NCBI GenBank assembly: GCA_022828595.1
Contig: JAKGHH010000008.1
Coordinates: 21,196,378-21,260,377, forward strand
Direction: 5' to 3'
Source of the DNA: Nelumbo lutea
Lineage: Eukaryota; Streptophyta; Magnoliopsida; Proteales; Nelumbonaceae
Length of the DNA: 64,000 nt
Part shown: positions 1-10,938 of the stretch, in pieces
How positions within the stretch are numbered: position 1 is the first letter of the stretch
Layout: every line of letters starts with the position of its first letter
Made by a program: the position numbers and the translations under genes
The notes under the pieces: model-generated
Seen by the model: the letters and a program-made list of their open reading frames with translations, nothing else
The model's database searches: none
What the model was told of the DNA's origin: nothing

Positions 1-1039
1 CCCAAATCTAATTGGCATTCAACCTAGGGAAATAATTCAGAACACTGACAAGGATTAAAGTCAACCATGAATTACAAATCATAGATCAAGCTGCCAAATC
101 AGAAAACATTTGATGTTATCATAAACCTTTGTATCAGCTTAGTCCACTAACTGGAATACACAAGAACCACTAAAATCCACTTGAGTAAAGAACTGGGCCT
201 TCTCATCTGATACTACCATAGAGGCTAATGATAGACAAATTCAAAGTCAGAAACAAAAATCAAATTCTCATACCTACAAGAAAGAAACAAAAATTTACCA
301 ACAGAATAGATATGTCAACAGTGATATAGCAATCAATTGTACAGAAGTAACCCAAGTAAGATTCTTACTTGTTACCATTTAATTTATAGGAATTTATACG
401 CATCCTGTGGCATTAGAAATAGTATTTTACTTAGGATTTCTTATTGATTATGTTGCTAAATCACCAACTATAATCTAAATACATGGTTGCCAAACTAAAA
501 GCCCAGATCCAAGAAATTCCCCTCTCATCATCTAAGTGTTATCAGATCCTTAAATCTCACCTGAAAGCTGTCAACCATAACAAAGAGCTATACTAAAGTC
601 AATTCAAGGCAGAATACACTCTTCAATTACAGCCTTCCAATCCCTCATAACCATCCATGATGAACAAATATCATTATGATTATTTATTTCTCCAGTGCAC
701 CTACCCAATCACCACTGCTTTTGATTTAAATCCCCCCACCCCTGCACTAAAAAAATGTCTGAATCATTGTACATGGACTTATCTAATTGGGGTTATTCTT
801 TTTAGGTGGAGAAGAATATGCAAGAAAAGCATTTAAGAAACTGGAAGACGGAAAGAAAGAATACTTTTCCTTGGGGTGGGGGTCAGTGTCTATTGTTGCT
901 CGAGTTTTGGATGCAGGGAGTTGAAGTTTCAGGACTGTGGGTTGCTAAGACAGATATAGAAGGTGCAAGGTGGACGAGGGGATTGTTGAGCAGTAGTGGT
1001 TACAGACAGATTTGGCCATGTTTTATATACTGTTTATAG
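1..1039. other. AT-rich intergenic DNA, no gene recognised
   Basis: No coding region, RNA gene or element recognised on either strand. The only open stretches are short, compositionally random and lack known motifs. The right part may belong to the LTR remnant that follows. Confidence 0.5.
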
Positions 1040-2100
1040 AGTATGCTAGAGTTCATTGGGCAACAGGGTATTAATTTTTCTTTTCTTTTATTGTGAGTGC
1101 TCCTGTCCTCATTTTACACTTAACAGGGGCATTATTGTAAACACAACTAATTATACTCAATATAAATGCCCAGCAGTTATATGGGCTTTTCTCTTCTATT
1201 GCATTCCAGGTTCTGTTTTCTCCCCTCTTCACTACAATTCTTTGTTCTACTTATTTCATGGTACCAGAGCAAGATCAAGGTAGATCCATCAATATTCTTC
1301 CTTTCTTTCTCTTGAACCTCCCATCAAATTTTCTTTTATTGGTCTCTCTCTCTTTTCTTCTAAGAACTCCACTTTTCGGTTTTGTTATGGTGATTAGTGA
1401 TGGCAGTGACCATCACCATTGTTTGTGAGCTGCTTCTGCTGTGAGTGTCACCCTTGATTTGGCTAGACCAAGAGGGGGTGTGGTGATTTCTGGCTTGTGA
1501 AGAGTTAAATAAAGGTATTATGATTGCTGCTGCTGTGTGATGATCGTTTGATGCATTCTTTATATGGAAGCTGCTGCTGTAATCTCCTTAAATTTTCAGG
1601 TGAGTTCTTGAAGTTGTGTTAAAAATTGGGCATTTCTTTCCATTGTGAGAGACCTTGTTGGATTGTAGATAAATCTAATTTGAGATGTCCTACCAGATCC
1701 GTTACATTGAAAAGAGTGAGAAAATATGGATTCCAAGGTTGCTGTTATGGTGTCTCCTGAGTTTCTCCCTATTCAAATGAGTTCCATTAAACTTAAATGG
1801 AATTAATTATGTTATTTGGGCAAAGTCCGTTGAGGTTTTCCTTACTGACAAAGGAAATTAAGTAGTTGACTGATAAGAAACGAAAGAAGGCACCTCTACC
1901 TACTGATTGGGTGAAACAAAATGCTCAAATTAAAACCTGATTGTGGAACTCTATGCAACTGAAGATAAGTAGTGGACTGATAATCCTTGATGCATCAAAA
2001 CATATATGGGAACAGGTGGAAGAGATGTATTCTGGTAATAATAATATTACAAGGATACACAAGATGCATTTGTGGTAGTAATAATATTACTAGTTTATCC
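1040..2100 (+). mobile_element. Decayed Ty1/Copia retrotransposon remnant (LTR end, primer site, gag start)
   Basis: An LTR-like 3' end finishes in ..TTATTTCA at 1258. It is followed directly by TGGTACCAGAGC (1259-1270), one base off the plant primer-binding site TGGTATCAGAGC used with initiator tRNA-Met. Downstream lies a degraded Copia gag. The left LTR boundary, the rest of pol and the 3' LTR are not recognisable, so this is a truncated relic. The exact left edge is uncertain. Confidence 0.6.
1755..2085 (+). pseudogene. Copia gag N-terminal fragment, frameshifted
   Basis: Conceptual translation across frames gives pieces typical of plant Copia gag: a segment like SSIKLNG-NY--WAKSVEVFL near 1785-1850, then NAQIKTW-WNSMQ and an I-WEQVEEMYSG stretch near 1925-2035, and NITRIH near 2040. 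One extra base near 1796 and several stops break the frame. This order matches the start of the gag polyprotein that coats Copia RNA. Nothing after about 2085 is recognisable. Family assignment rests on these motifs only. Confidence 0.6.
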
Positions 2101-2128
2101 GACTGATCTACCCTGGTGGCAGTGATTT

Positions 2129-2230
2129 AAAAGGCACATTTAGGCGCATAGGCAAGGCACATTTTAGGGTATGTGCTTTGCCTAGGTCCTAGGTGCAGCC
2201 TTGTGCCTCACCCCAAGCATGTGCCTTTTG
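2129..2230. repeat. Short inverted-repeat (MITE-like) element
   Basis: AAAAGGCACAT at the left edge is mirrored by ATGTGCCTTTTG at the right, and the inside also pairs (GGCAAGGCAC against GTGCTTTGCC). About 100 bp can fold into one long hairpin. No clear target duplication was seen. Confidence 0.4.
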
Positions 2231-3233
2231 AAAATTTAACGCTTTTTTGCTTTTTTTTTTAATCTAACAGCTAGGCCAGGGGCTCTGCCTCCGGACCCCT
2301 GTTCCGGTTCACTCGCTTTGCTCGCTCACCAAAGCTCCAAGAACCCCCTATTTGGTAATGTTGCTCATTCATTCATCCTAATAATCTTCATAAAAAGCAA
2401 TTAAAATTATAAAATCACTATTGATTTTAATCTAATGAATTCCAGTTATTGATCAAAAACAATATAAAATCATTATTTTTGTGTGGGAACTTAGAATTTA
2501 AGACCCTAACATGGTCTTGTTTGGGCTTACCTCGAAGGGCATGGCACAAAGGCGTAGAACCAGGAATGTAATATATTTTACATCACATTATTAATACCGG
2601 AGAGAGAAATATTATTGTTAAGAATACAAAATACTGGAGAGAGAAATATTATTGTCTTACCAATGATCCAATGACCTAATCAAATAGATAAGTGGTTCAT
2701 ACTAAAAATAACATTACAAATCAATAAAAGAGAACCTTGAACCCCTTGAAAACACCAAACATATTTGACCAAAAGATACTATAATCTCAAAAAAAAAAAA
2801 AACCCAAATTATAATGAAATTAATTACTATCAGAAAGTTGTATAATTTGAACACTAGACTACCGGTAAAATTAAGGCATTAGAGCCAATACAAGCGAATT
2901 TGATATCAAGTTGTACATGTCCAATAAAAGAAATATTTGAATTGTTTCATCTCTTATAATTTAGAATTAACAATCTTATTTTCTAAGAGATGTTTTAAGA
3001 TAAAAGCAGCTGCAACTAAGATCTAAAAGCTTGTATTTAGAATTGGAAGGGGTACACCACACCCATGCAGTAGTACAATGCATGGACAACACTTAATAGA
3101 AAGTTATTATTGGTGGACCTTCCCCCAAAATTAAAATTAGTTAATTTAATATAATGTGAGACCATTTTTAATTTCTATTTTCAAAGCAAATAAGAAATGA
3201 GGCTGTGCTCAGACAAGCATCCCTGTGGCTAAG
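2231..3233. other. AT-rich intergenic DNA
   Basis: No gene seen. A GC-richer patch at 2270-2345 has a short mirror-like 'ggggctctgcctccggaccc' stretch. A small direct duplication (CGGAGAGAGAAATATTATTGT and a near copy) lies at about 2598-2656. Confidence 0.4.
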
Positions 3234-4509
3234 TGAAAGAATGGTAGGATCCATCTAATGGACGTCATAAAGGTTGCGGAATGGGTGGGCGAATTTCAAA
3301 AAATTTCCTACCTTCTCCCAACTGGGAATCATATTCCCTAAATTTAGAATACAATATTCAAGGATCCTACTTGAACCATAATCAAATCAGATCTGTACCA
3401 AAAGATAAAATGGGAGGAATATACCTGATACGGAGAAGCAGTATCTCCCAAAGGTGGTGTTCACGCCCAAAGAATGCTCCAAGACCGTTCCTGCTAAAGA
3501 TGACACAGCTGTGAATGGAACAGAACCAGCAGGGTGCGTCCTACACACTGGATCCTTCACAAGAATCCTCTGAAAGTACTAAACACTGAATCTTTTTCAG
3601 TCTTTCTTGCAAGACTGATGTCAAGAACAGATTTCTTGACTTTCTTTTCTGCAAAGATCTAATCTTGCAATGGCAGATGGCGGCGGCAGGAGGAGATCTC
3701 CAAAAACCGAAAAGGGCTGAACTGCTTTTTCTCTTTTTCTGGAGAGTATCAATTGAGATCTGAAATCACAGGAGATATCCTATACCTCTTCAAGGTGGTT
3801 CGAAATCTCCTCCTTTCTTCTTGATTAAGAAACCTCCTTTTTAGGAGTTATCCCAATCCAAATCAGTATTTGGATAGGGGATAATCTTAATCCTTTCTGC
3901 AGATAGAGTTAGCTTACTCCTGATCTTATCAGGAGGTTACCAGATTCAAATCTAATTTGAATTTGGTCTCTAAGAGTGGATAAGGCTAAAGGCCCAATCC
4001 TTTTACTAACTTTAATCTCAAATTCGCCCCATGAATGGGTGATCATATCAGCCCACCTCGAAATGGGCTTTTGGCCCATTAAGTGTTCAGTGTCTAATTA
4101 CTTTCCAATCTGCTGCCCAGTTGGGCTTCTTTGTATGGCGTGGGACCCAAGCATTGATCTACACACCAGCCACATGGGTTCGGCCCAGCCTTTAATACAA
4201 GGCCCAGCCGAATTCACTGAAAAACTCAATGAACCCCTTGAGTCCATCATATGGACCCTATGGGCCTAACACTTACATTAAGTGGTCCCTGGGCCAAGCC
4301 ATCTTATAAAAACCCAGGGACTGTGGGCAGGTGCAAGATTAGCCCATCAGGTATTATCCTCAATGGTCTTACACTTAACCTCTCAGCCCTTAATGATCAA
4401 GCACTGCCCGACAAGAGAGGACCTCTCCCTCGGCTGCAAGGAACAGTGCCGCACTCTCCTCTCACATGGATCCCGGGAATTAAAACCATTTGCAAACAAT
4501 TTGAAACTG

Positions 4510-4543
<34 letters not shown>

Positions 4544-5173
4544 TATTAATTTTGCAAAACAAAATTCCAACGATTGAAATCAACTGCCGGCAGTTTGGTT
4601 TCCATCAGAGAGAGTGCATTCCCGATCATTACCCTTTGTCTGACAAAGTGGCTGATTCTATCACTATGATCACCCACTCAGATGAATTCTCAAACTGCCC
4701 CAACATACCCAAGTTTTGGTCCCCGCTAAGGATCTCACTGAATGGCATATCAAAGGCAGCCTGATCCAACACCTAGTGAAATGTCATAATCGAGTCTAGG
4801 GGTCAGGTGTAACTTTCCAGTTTTGCCCATCTATCTCCAAGGTCCAAGGCAATACTGGAAATCTGGTCCGGTTCAAGGATTCAAGTAATCCCATACTGCA
4901 TGTGCCTCGGGTCTTACCCTGATGGCTGAGACAGGCCATCCCAACACTTGGTGGCACACCAGTATCAGCCTTGGCAGGATAAATATCCCCAGACTTATCC
5001 AACGGCTGTGAACATTTAAAACTAACATGAGTCTCTATAAATGTCCAATTTTAGGGTTTTACACAGAATTAAACCAAACAACATGAATCAAACATGCACT
5101 TTATTTATTTTCACTAAATAACAAAAGTACATCAAATCAGTTTGAAGCTAAGGGCATACAAAACTGTCTAACA
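3234..5173 (-). repeat. Solo LTR H1 (1.94 kb) with 5-bp TSD CTAAG
   Basis: The element starts TGAAAGAATGG and ends ..TGTCTAACA on the plus strand. It is flanked exactly by CTAAG at 3229-3233 and 5174-5178. A near-identical copy lies at 52793-54772 and a diverged inverted copy at 45580-47055. There is no internal region or primer site, so it is a solo LTR left by LTR-LTR recombination. Minus orientation is a guess from the TGTTAG start. I cannot name the superfamily. Confidence 0.85.
4512..4541. repeat. TA microsatellite inside solo LTR H1
   Basis: A run of about 14 AT/TA dinucleotides. The sister LTR copy H2 has a compound CA-then-TA tract at the same place. Confidence 0.9.
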
Positions 5174-5444
5174 CTAAGTGCCTCTCCTATCATTCTACCA
5201 AAGGAGAGAGGGAGGTATTTTTAAGGTTGAAGGTGATAAATTATAAACAAATTAGGGAACCCTTTTGGCTTTTCCCCCTCAACTAGCTATATAATGTTAG
5301 AGTATGGGCTCGTGCTTTGATCCTTTTAGAAAAAAGAATGAAGTCACTTTTCATGGAAAATATTTTCCACAAAATTTCATCAAACACTCGGTTAGATGCG
5401 TGGCATCTTTATAGACCTAAAATAATTGATCCCATCTCCCTTAA

Positions 5445-5519
5445 GGCAGTGTTTGGCTTAAAGAAAAAGGTAGGGATTTCCTTCTTTTCCCTACCTTTCT
5501 CTTCAAACCAAACACAGCC
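5445..5519. mobile_element. Hairpin MITE, about 75 bp, TSD TAA
   Basis: GGCAGTGTTTGG on the left is matched by CCAAACACAGCC on the right (11 of 12 paired). The arms continue through AAAGGTAGGG / CCCTACCTTT, so nearly the whole element is one hairpin. TAA flanks both sides (5442-5444 and 5520-5522), the 3-bp TTA/TAA duplication expected of PIF/Harbinger (Tourist-type) MITEs. Confidence 0.6.
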
Positions 5520-5621
5520 TAACGTTCAAGGAATTAAGAACAATGTGGGACTTGGATTAGTTTCATTCAATCATAACGTCATAAGCCCCGCTCATTTGGG
5601 GGTAATTAAGTTTGATGACCA

Positions 5622-5905
5622 AATCCAAAGTATTTATTGGATTGTATTGGACTTGGTCCATTCATAATGGATTTATATTGGATTGGGTCAGATGGAACTA
5701 ATATCTGGACTATTAATAGAAAATAAGAATATTGGGGTCAATGGATCAGGTTTGGGTTGGAACCAATTTGAATAGATTGGATAGTAAAGACATTAAATTG
5801 GACCGGTCCAAAAAGGTCCAAAGTATTCATTGGATTGAATTGGATTTAGTCAACTGAAATGGACTCATATTGGACCAAATTGGATTAGACAAAGTCTGGT
5901 CCAAT
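5622..5905. repeat. Degenerate ATTGGA-rich duplication
   Basis: A unit starting TCCAAAGTATTTATTGGATTG at about 5624 recurs about 190 bp later (near 5817) in diverged form. Both are full of ATTGGAT/TTGGAC words. No coding potential. Confidence 0.45.
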
Positions 5906-5984
5906 TAACACCCCTAAACCGACAGAAACAAACTTTCCCCTGGATAAGTTTTTGGAAACTTACTTGGGAAGGCTTTACCAATTA

Positions 5985-6150
5985 GGACTGTTCACAAAAT
6001 TGTAAACAACGATCAAACCGACTGATCGGTTTATTCAGTTCTCAAAGACAATCAATCGGTTTCGATTTGAAAAACTTTAGAACCCGATCATTTGATTTGG
6101 TTTCGAGTTATGATTTTATAAACCGAATCGAAACCGATCCGAACATATGT
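5985..6150. repeat. CGGTTT/AACCGA-rich segment
   Basis: Repeated words such as ATCGGTTT, CGGTTTCGATTTG, AACCGAATCG and AACCGATCCG occur on both strands and can fold back. It is probably a decayed hairpin repeat; no TSD was identified. Confidence 0.35.
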
Positions 6151-7460
6151 AAGTATAAAAGATTCAAAACATATTCATCTCTCTGGAGTTTTTTGTACAA
6201 TTTTGTCTTTACCTGTATCACGTGTCAGAAAAATCAATTAGTTTTTTCTTTTGTTATTTGAATAAGATGTTGGACACTCGTCTCCCTCTCCCCATCAATA
6301 AAAGTTTCAAGTTAGTCATCTCAATCAAGTTACTTCTATTGTTTAATATTTTATTTAATTATTTCTTCCTTTTGCATAAAACAATGAAACTAATAACTAC
6401 TCTCTATCTATTCTTAATTAATTTATTAATTTATTAATTCTTATTTAAATTTTCATATAACGAATTTTATTTTTTAGGGAGAATGATGGTTCAACCCAAG
6501 GTCAGAATTTTTAGGCCCAAAGTATAGTTGGGGTAGATGCCAATTCGGAATTGATGTCAATTTACAAGCGGACATTTGTATATAGAGTAGAGGTTTTTTA
6601 CATTTTAAATGTTTATAGGTCTGCAATAGGACTCAGAAATCTGCATTGGACCTGCCCATACCTTTTCGAATATTTTTATTGAAAAGTGTGTGATCTATCA
6701 AAGATGGTAGCTTTCGGTCTAAAATATCATCTTCCAAAAGTCACAAAACATATGCAATTATTATATTTTTATTACTATAGAAATTGTTTTCTATTTGTAC
6801 TTTTCAACATTGACATAAAAGTCAATTAAATATTAAAATTTAAAAAGTTTGATAATATCAAAATCATTATAATATGAAACTCATAAATTTTCTGTATATA
6901 TTATTTTTATATTTTTACTTTAATCTTAACTGAAAATATATCAAAATTTCTAAGATACAGATCATATGAAATTGATAAACTTTAATTACTAAAGTAATGA
7001 TTCCATTATTAACATTTTTATTTCTATAAAATTTCTGAAATAACAAATCATTTTTATATAAATTTAATATTATTCTTGAAAATTTTGTTAAAAAATTATT
7101 TATAAATATAATAAATATGTTACTTTTTAGTCTAAATTAAAATATCAATGAATATTTTATAAAAAATATATTAAACTTTGAAGATACATATAATGTACAA
7201 ATTTATGAATTTTAAGTACTAAAGTAATTATTCTATTATTAATAGTTTTATTTGTATAAATTTATTGAGAGTAAAAAACAATTTTTGATATAAATGTAAA
7301 TTTGATAGATTGTTTACTTCATTAATGTTTATGAATACTAATTTTTAATGTTGTTTTTTTTTTTATTTTAAGTTTTTCGTTTTGAACATAAACATATATT
7401 ATTTATTTAGGTCTCATGTTAATAATAAAGTTAATAACAGGTATTTTATTTTACTTAATA
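6151..7460. other. Very AT-rich intergenic DNA
   Basis: About 1.3 kb dominated by A/T runs, with short ORFs of low-complexity composition. No gene, RNA or element was recognised. Confidence 0.5.
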
Positions 7461-7462
7461 CG

Positions 7463-7720
7463 ACAAGTTGCATGATGGCATAGTGGCTCAAGACGTTAGT
7501 CGCATGGTGGTACCGATGTCAGGATTTGAGTTTGAATCTTAGCAATCATGGGTTTTTAACTAAAAGGTGTGCGTTATCAGTTTGTAACGACACGTACCAG
7601 TCCATATTTGTCGATACAGTGGCGATACACATTGATATTAACTTGTATCTTGTGGATACACATTTTAATTTATGGGATCTTGTACATTTTCATGGGTCTA
7701 ATATGTCTACAGATTAATTA
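7463..7720 (+). mobile_element. Possible tRNA-derived SINE
   Basis: TGGCATAGTGG at 7476-7486 fits a Pol III box A, and GAGTTTGAATC at 7528-7538 fits a decayed box B. The roughly 50-bp spacing is normal for a tRNA-like head. The body after 7545 is not recognisable and the 3' end is uncertain. It does not fold as an intact tRNA gene. Confidence 0.4.
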
Positions 7721-8080
7721 GATATACATTGGTTGTTATGTTATTAGTAAAGTTATTATATGATATCTACATTGTCCTCAGATTCCCATTATGATTGATT
7801 GTAATATTATTTTTACAAACTATTAAAATATGCATTTCTGGTATGTTTATAACGTTTTGGCTTTGAACATGAGAGTTTTTGTCTAAATCATGTCATAGGT
7901 GGCACTCATCTTATGTGGCCTATGACCGTATAACACATGGCAAACTAAGGGACCTTGGACCACAAATATGGGCACTTGGACCTTCAAGATCCAAAGAAAA
8001 GGTTTGTCACAGGAGAATAGTACTGGAGTATGAGACTGGCTTAGATATAAAGCAATCAGTTTGACCAGCTGTTGCTTTTT
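7721..8080. other. Intergenic DNA, nothing recognised
   Basis: No coding or RNA feature found. Short ORFs on both strands overlap and lack known motifs. Confidence 0.4.
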
Positions 8081-8135
8081 GTCCCACATCGGCTAAGTAT
8101 AAAATGGAATAAGAGAGATGGAGGTGTATAAATAG
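8081..8135 (+). promoter_or_regulatory. USE plus TATA pair, snRNA-promoter-like
   Basis: GTCCCACATCGG at 8081-8092 matches the plant snRNA upstream sequence element RTCCCACATCG. TATAAATAG follows at 8127-8135, with 34 bp between them, the spacing typical of Pol II snRNA genes in plants. No U-snRNA sequence follows, so it may be a relic promoter or part of a repeat. Confidence 0.4.
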
Positions 8136-8164
8136 GGATATAGAAGAAGGGGGAAATCTTGTGT

Positions 8165-8892
8165 TGCTTTTTGTCTCGCTTGTTGCATCCGTTTTTTCAG
8201 CTGGCTTCCAAGTGCTAGTTGTAGCGCGCTAGCGCGCGTACTCTTCTGTGGAGTCGCACTCCACGAGCCCCTCCAACAACTAGCTTTCGTTTCTTGTTCC
8301 GGTCCGACAACGAGGACGCTGCCCTGCCCTTCTCCTGCCGTGGAAGGACTTCCGCCTGTGGTGTGGTCCAACCCATGGGCGGAGTCGCCCTCATCCCCGC
8401 CATTGCTCAGTGCTCCCTGCTGCTTCGCTGGGCTTTACCCGTCCCCGGCGTGGACGCGGGCTTCTATAAGAGAATGAGAAGCTCTCAACACAAGAAAATG
8501 CGAACCGTGCGGAGCCCACCCGAGTTCGTTTTCTGCCGCCACTGGTCGGCCGTTGGGGAAACACAGCCCGGCCCCCTCTCGGGAAAGTGGTGGGGGTCCA
8601 ACAAGCACTTGCTGCAGAGGGGGCCCACAAGCACCCGGCCCGCCCCTTCTTCAGTAAAGCCGACCTCTTTTTCGCCAGTGCTCACGCAGTGCCCACGTAG
8701 ATAAGGAAAGCAAAATCCCAGTGGGGGGGGATGGGGGCCGGTGCCTTTCTTTTACGGCCTAAACTCCTATTTGTCAGCCGTGGGGAACTAGTGCTCGGTC
8801 GGGGGGAGGGGAAAGGCTTGGGCCTACCTATCCCGATAGGACCCCATAAAGGAACGGGAGCTGTTGAGAGGTTCCATATTGCCGAGCCGAAG
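8165..8892 (+). other. NUMT segment 1, probable nad4 intron 2 sequence
   Basis: Composition changes abruptly from AT-rich nuclear DNA to GC-richer DNA with blocks such as GCGCGCTAGCGCGCG, typical of plant mitochondrial non-coding DNA. It is collinear across the 4-bp TSD GAAG of element A with the segment at 25627, which ends in a group II intron domain V next to nad4 exon 3. I infer it is part of nad4 intron 2. The left edge is approximate. ORFs here show no known protein. Confidence 0.55.
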
Positions 8893-9296
8893 TGTCATGG
8901 GGCTAGTTGACGGGGCCCGTGCGACGCTCGATTGGGGTCGAGAAAGCCTACAAATGTAAGCAACAACACACAAAAGGAAACAGGAGTGCACACAAATTAG
9001 ACAAAAGCCATTTGTATTGCATTAATCAGTGGTAAGCACAAGCACACAGTACAGTGTCAAGGGGATCTCCTGCTTAACCTTTACACGCTTATGAGCTCAC
9101 TCGACTACCTACCTCCCCTCAAAGAGTACGTTAAGCTTTTGGGGGAGTGATAGAATAATACATCAAAATACTGTACATACATACTACTATTTACATAATT
9201 GCCATTGACATACCCCCTTACAAAAAGAGTACAAAGACCCAACCCAAAACACTTGGATGGCGTGCTGATGGCGCTAATGGTGGCTGAACCGTCACA
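8893..9296 (-). repeat. 3' LTR of element A
   Basis: 404 bp. It shares its sequence with 25221-25626, 45103-45508 and 50222-50626, and in diverged form with the LTRs of C. On the minus strand it starts TGTGACGG. It contains the core AAGCTTAACGTACTCTTTGA also seen in the LTR of F. Confidence 0.9.
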
Positions 9297-9311
9297 GTCT
9301 CCCCCACTCAA
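9297..9311 (-). other. Polypurine tract of element A
   Basis: On the minus strand ATTGAGTGGGGGAGAC directly precedes the 3' LTR. This is the priming site for plus-strand DNA synthesis. The same core is found in C, E and F. Confidence 0.85.
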
Positions 9312-9329
9312 TTCAATCTTCGTCCTCGA

Positions 9330-9440
9330 AGATTCTTCCTCAGGTACTCGTTTAGCTTCTCCGCGAACGGAAGGAGGTCTTCTGCTAGCTCCTAGGTGTC
9401 TTCTTCTGCAGGTCCCTTCCACTTCACCAGGTACTCTCAT
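9330..9440 (-). pseudogene. Chromodomain at integrase C-terminus, one stop
   Basis: A minus-strand frame reads EYLVKWKG, then an acidic stretch ending EEDT, a stop, and ELAEDLLPFAEKLNEYL. This is the core of the chromodomain fused to integrase in chromoviruses, where it directs integration towards methylated-histone chromatin. The stop falls where a Trp (TGG to TAG) normally sits. It is the best evidence for placing A among chromoviruses. The finer lineage is not decided. Confidence 0.75.
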
Positions 9441-9609
9441 TCTGATGTTTGGGAGGATTGAGACAACCTATGGTCGAGGATGGAGTCAAGGGATCGGTTC
9501 TTGGGTGGTTGGTAGGATGGGTGTGGGCATTGACTTTGGTTTCGGGAGGTATCTTGGTTGTCGGCATGGTAGGGTTTAAGTTGACTTACATGAAAGACAG
9601 AGTGTACTT

Positions 9610-10212
9610 TTAGCTAGGGGGTAATTTGAGTCTGTAGGTTGAAGCTCCTACTTTGGCTATTATTTTGCAGGGTCCCTCATATTTTCTCACAAGCCCAGGG
9701 TATACTCTTCGAAAGAACCTAAGGCAATGGGTATGGAGTTTTACTAAGGCCAGGTCACCTATTTGGAAGTTCTCGGGTCGTCTACCCAAATCGACCCATT
9801 TCTTCATTCTTCTGGAGGCTTTGTCTAGGGAGGCTCGAGTGATGTCAAGGCATTCTTTCCATTCTCTGGTGAAAGTGAAGGCTCGAGGGCTTCTTCCTTG
9901 ATGGTCGTTGGCGATGTTGTGCAGACATCTTGGTAGTTGGCCGGTGATGACTTCAAAAGGACTTTGATTGGTGGAGGAACTCTTTTGTGAGTTGACGGAG
10001 AATTGTGCAATGTCCAGCAATCGAATCCAATTCTTCTGTGTAACTGATACAAAATGGCAGAGGTACTCTTCAAGGAGGGAGTTCATTCTCTCTGCCTGCC
10101 CATCTGACTTTGGATGGCTGCTGCTGGAGAAGTTCAAGTTCGAGCCAAGAAGCTTGAATAGTTCTGTCCAGAAAGCACTAGTGAATCGGGGATCTCGATC
10201 ACTAACAATGTT
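9610..10212 (-). pseudogene. Integrase catalytic core and C-terminal part (element A)
   Basis: The reading frame enters from the previous segment at a TAG. It then reads NIVSDRD (second catalytic Asp), followed by HPKSDGQAERMN with the catalytic Glu and the C-terminal GPCKIIAKVG-type segment. The longest open part is 175 codons (9610-10137). Integrase inserts the DNA copy into chromosomes. The stop at 10196-10198 separates it from its N-terminal half. The chromodomain follows about 170 bp further on. Confidence 0.8.
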
Positions 10213-10878
10213 CTATGGGACTCCCCAATATTTCACCACGTGCTTGAAGAAAAGGTAGGCCGTGTCTTCAGCTGAAAGGTGCCTTGGTGCTGGGGTGAAA
10301 GTGGCATACTTGGAAAATCTATCAATGACAACAATGATGGATGCATAGTCTCCCACTTTAGGAAGACCGCTGATGAACTCCATGGAAACACTCTCCCAAG
10401 GTTGTGAGGGAGTTGGAAGAGATTGCAGGAGTCCAAGAGGCTTGGCACGCTCAGGCTTGTCTTGTTGGCAAATTAGGCATGTCCTTGTGTATTCTCGAAC
10501 ATCTTGCTCCATATGAGGCCAATAGTAGGCATGTTGTAGAAGTGCCAAGGTACGCTGTCCTGCCCAGAATCTGTCATGACATTCACGTAGAAGAGTCTTC
10601 CTCAAGTCTTCAACTCTCGGTACAAATATCCGCCTTCCCTTTGTCAAAAGAAGGCCTTCTTCAACCCAAAACCGCCTAGTCTTCCCTTCACGAGCCGTTG
10701 TCATTAGGCTCTGAGTGATGGGGTCCTTCTGGAGTCCTTCCTTGATGCTCTTAATGATGTCCAGTTTGATCTGGCTTTGCGAGGGACCTTCACCTGTGGA
10801 TAGTGCTGCAAGCTCGGCCTTCCTGCTAAGTGCATCAGCAACCCTGTTCATCGGCCCTGGCTTGTATTCTAGAGTCAT
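10213..10878 (-). pseudogene. RNase H end and integrase N-terminus (element A)
   Basis: A 221-codon frame. It begins with the end of RNase H / connection (YKPGPMNRVADALSRK), passes through the zinc-binding HHCC region of integrase (CHDRFWAG..., CLICQQDK) and reaches the first catalytic Asp region. The substrate is the element's own cDNA. It is bounded by stops on both sides. The protein order matches Ty3/Gypsy pol. Confidence 0.85.
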
Positions 10879-10938
10879 GTCAAACTCCGCTAAGAAATCT
10901 TACCATCGAGCTTGCTTAGGGCTCAACTTCTTCTGTGA

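Noticed and set aside
3976..4764. ORFs up to 160 codons inside solo LTR H1
   Set aside because: They run through the TA microsatellite, lack known domains and are not conserved as frames in the sister LTRs.
8294..8704. 136-codon ORF in NUMT segment 1
   Set aside because: Arg/Pro/Ser-rich with overlapping ORFs on the other strand and no known motif; likely a by-product of GC-rich non-coding DNA.
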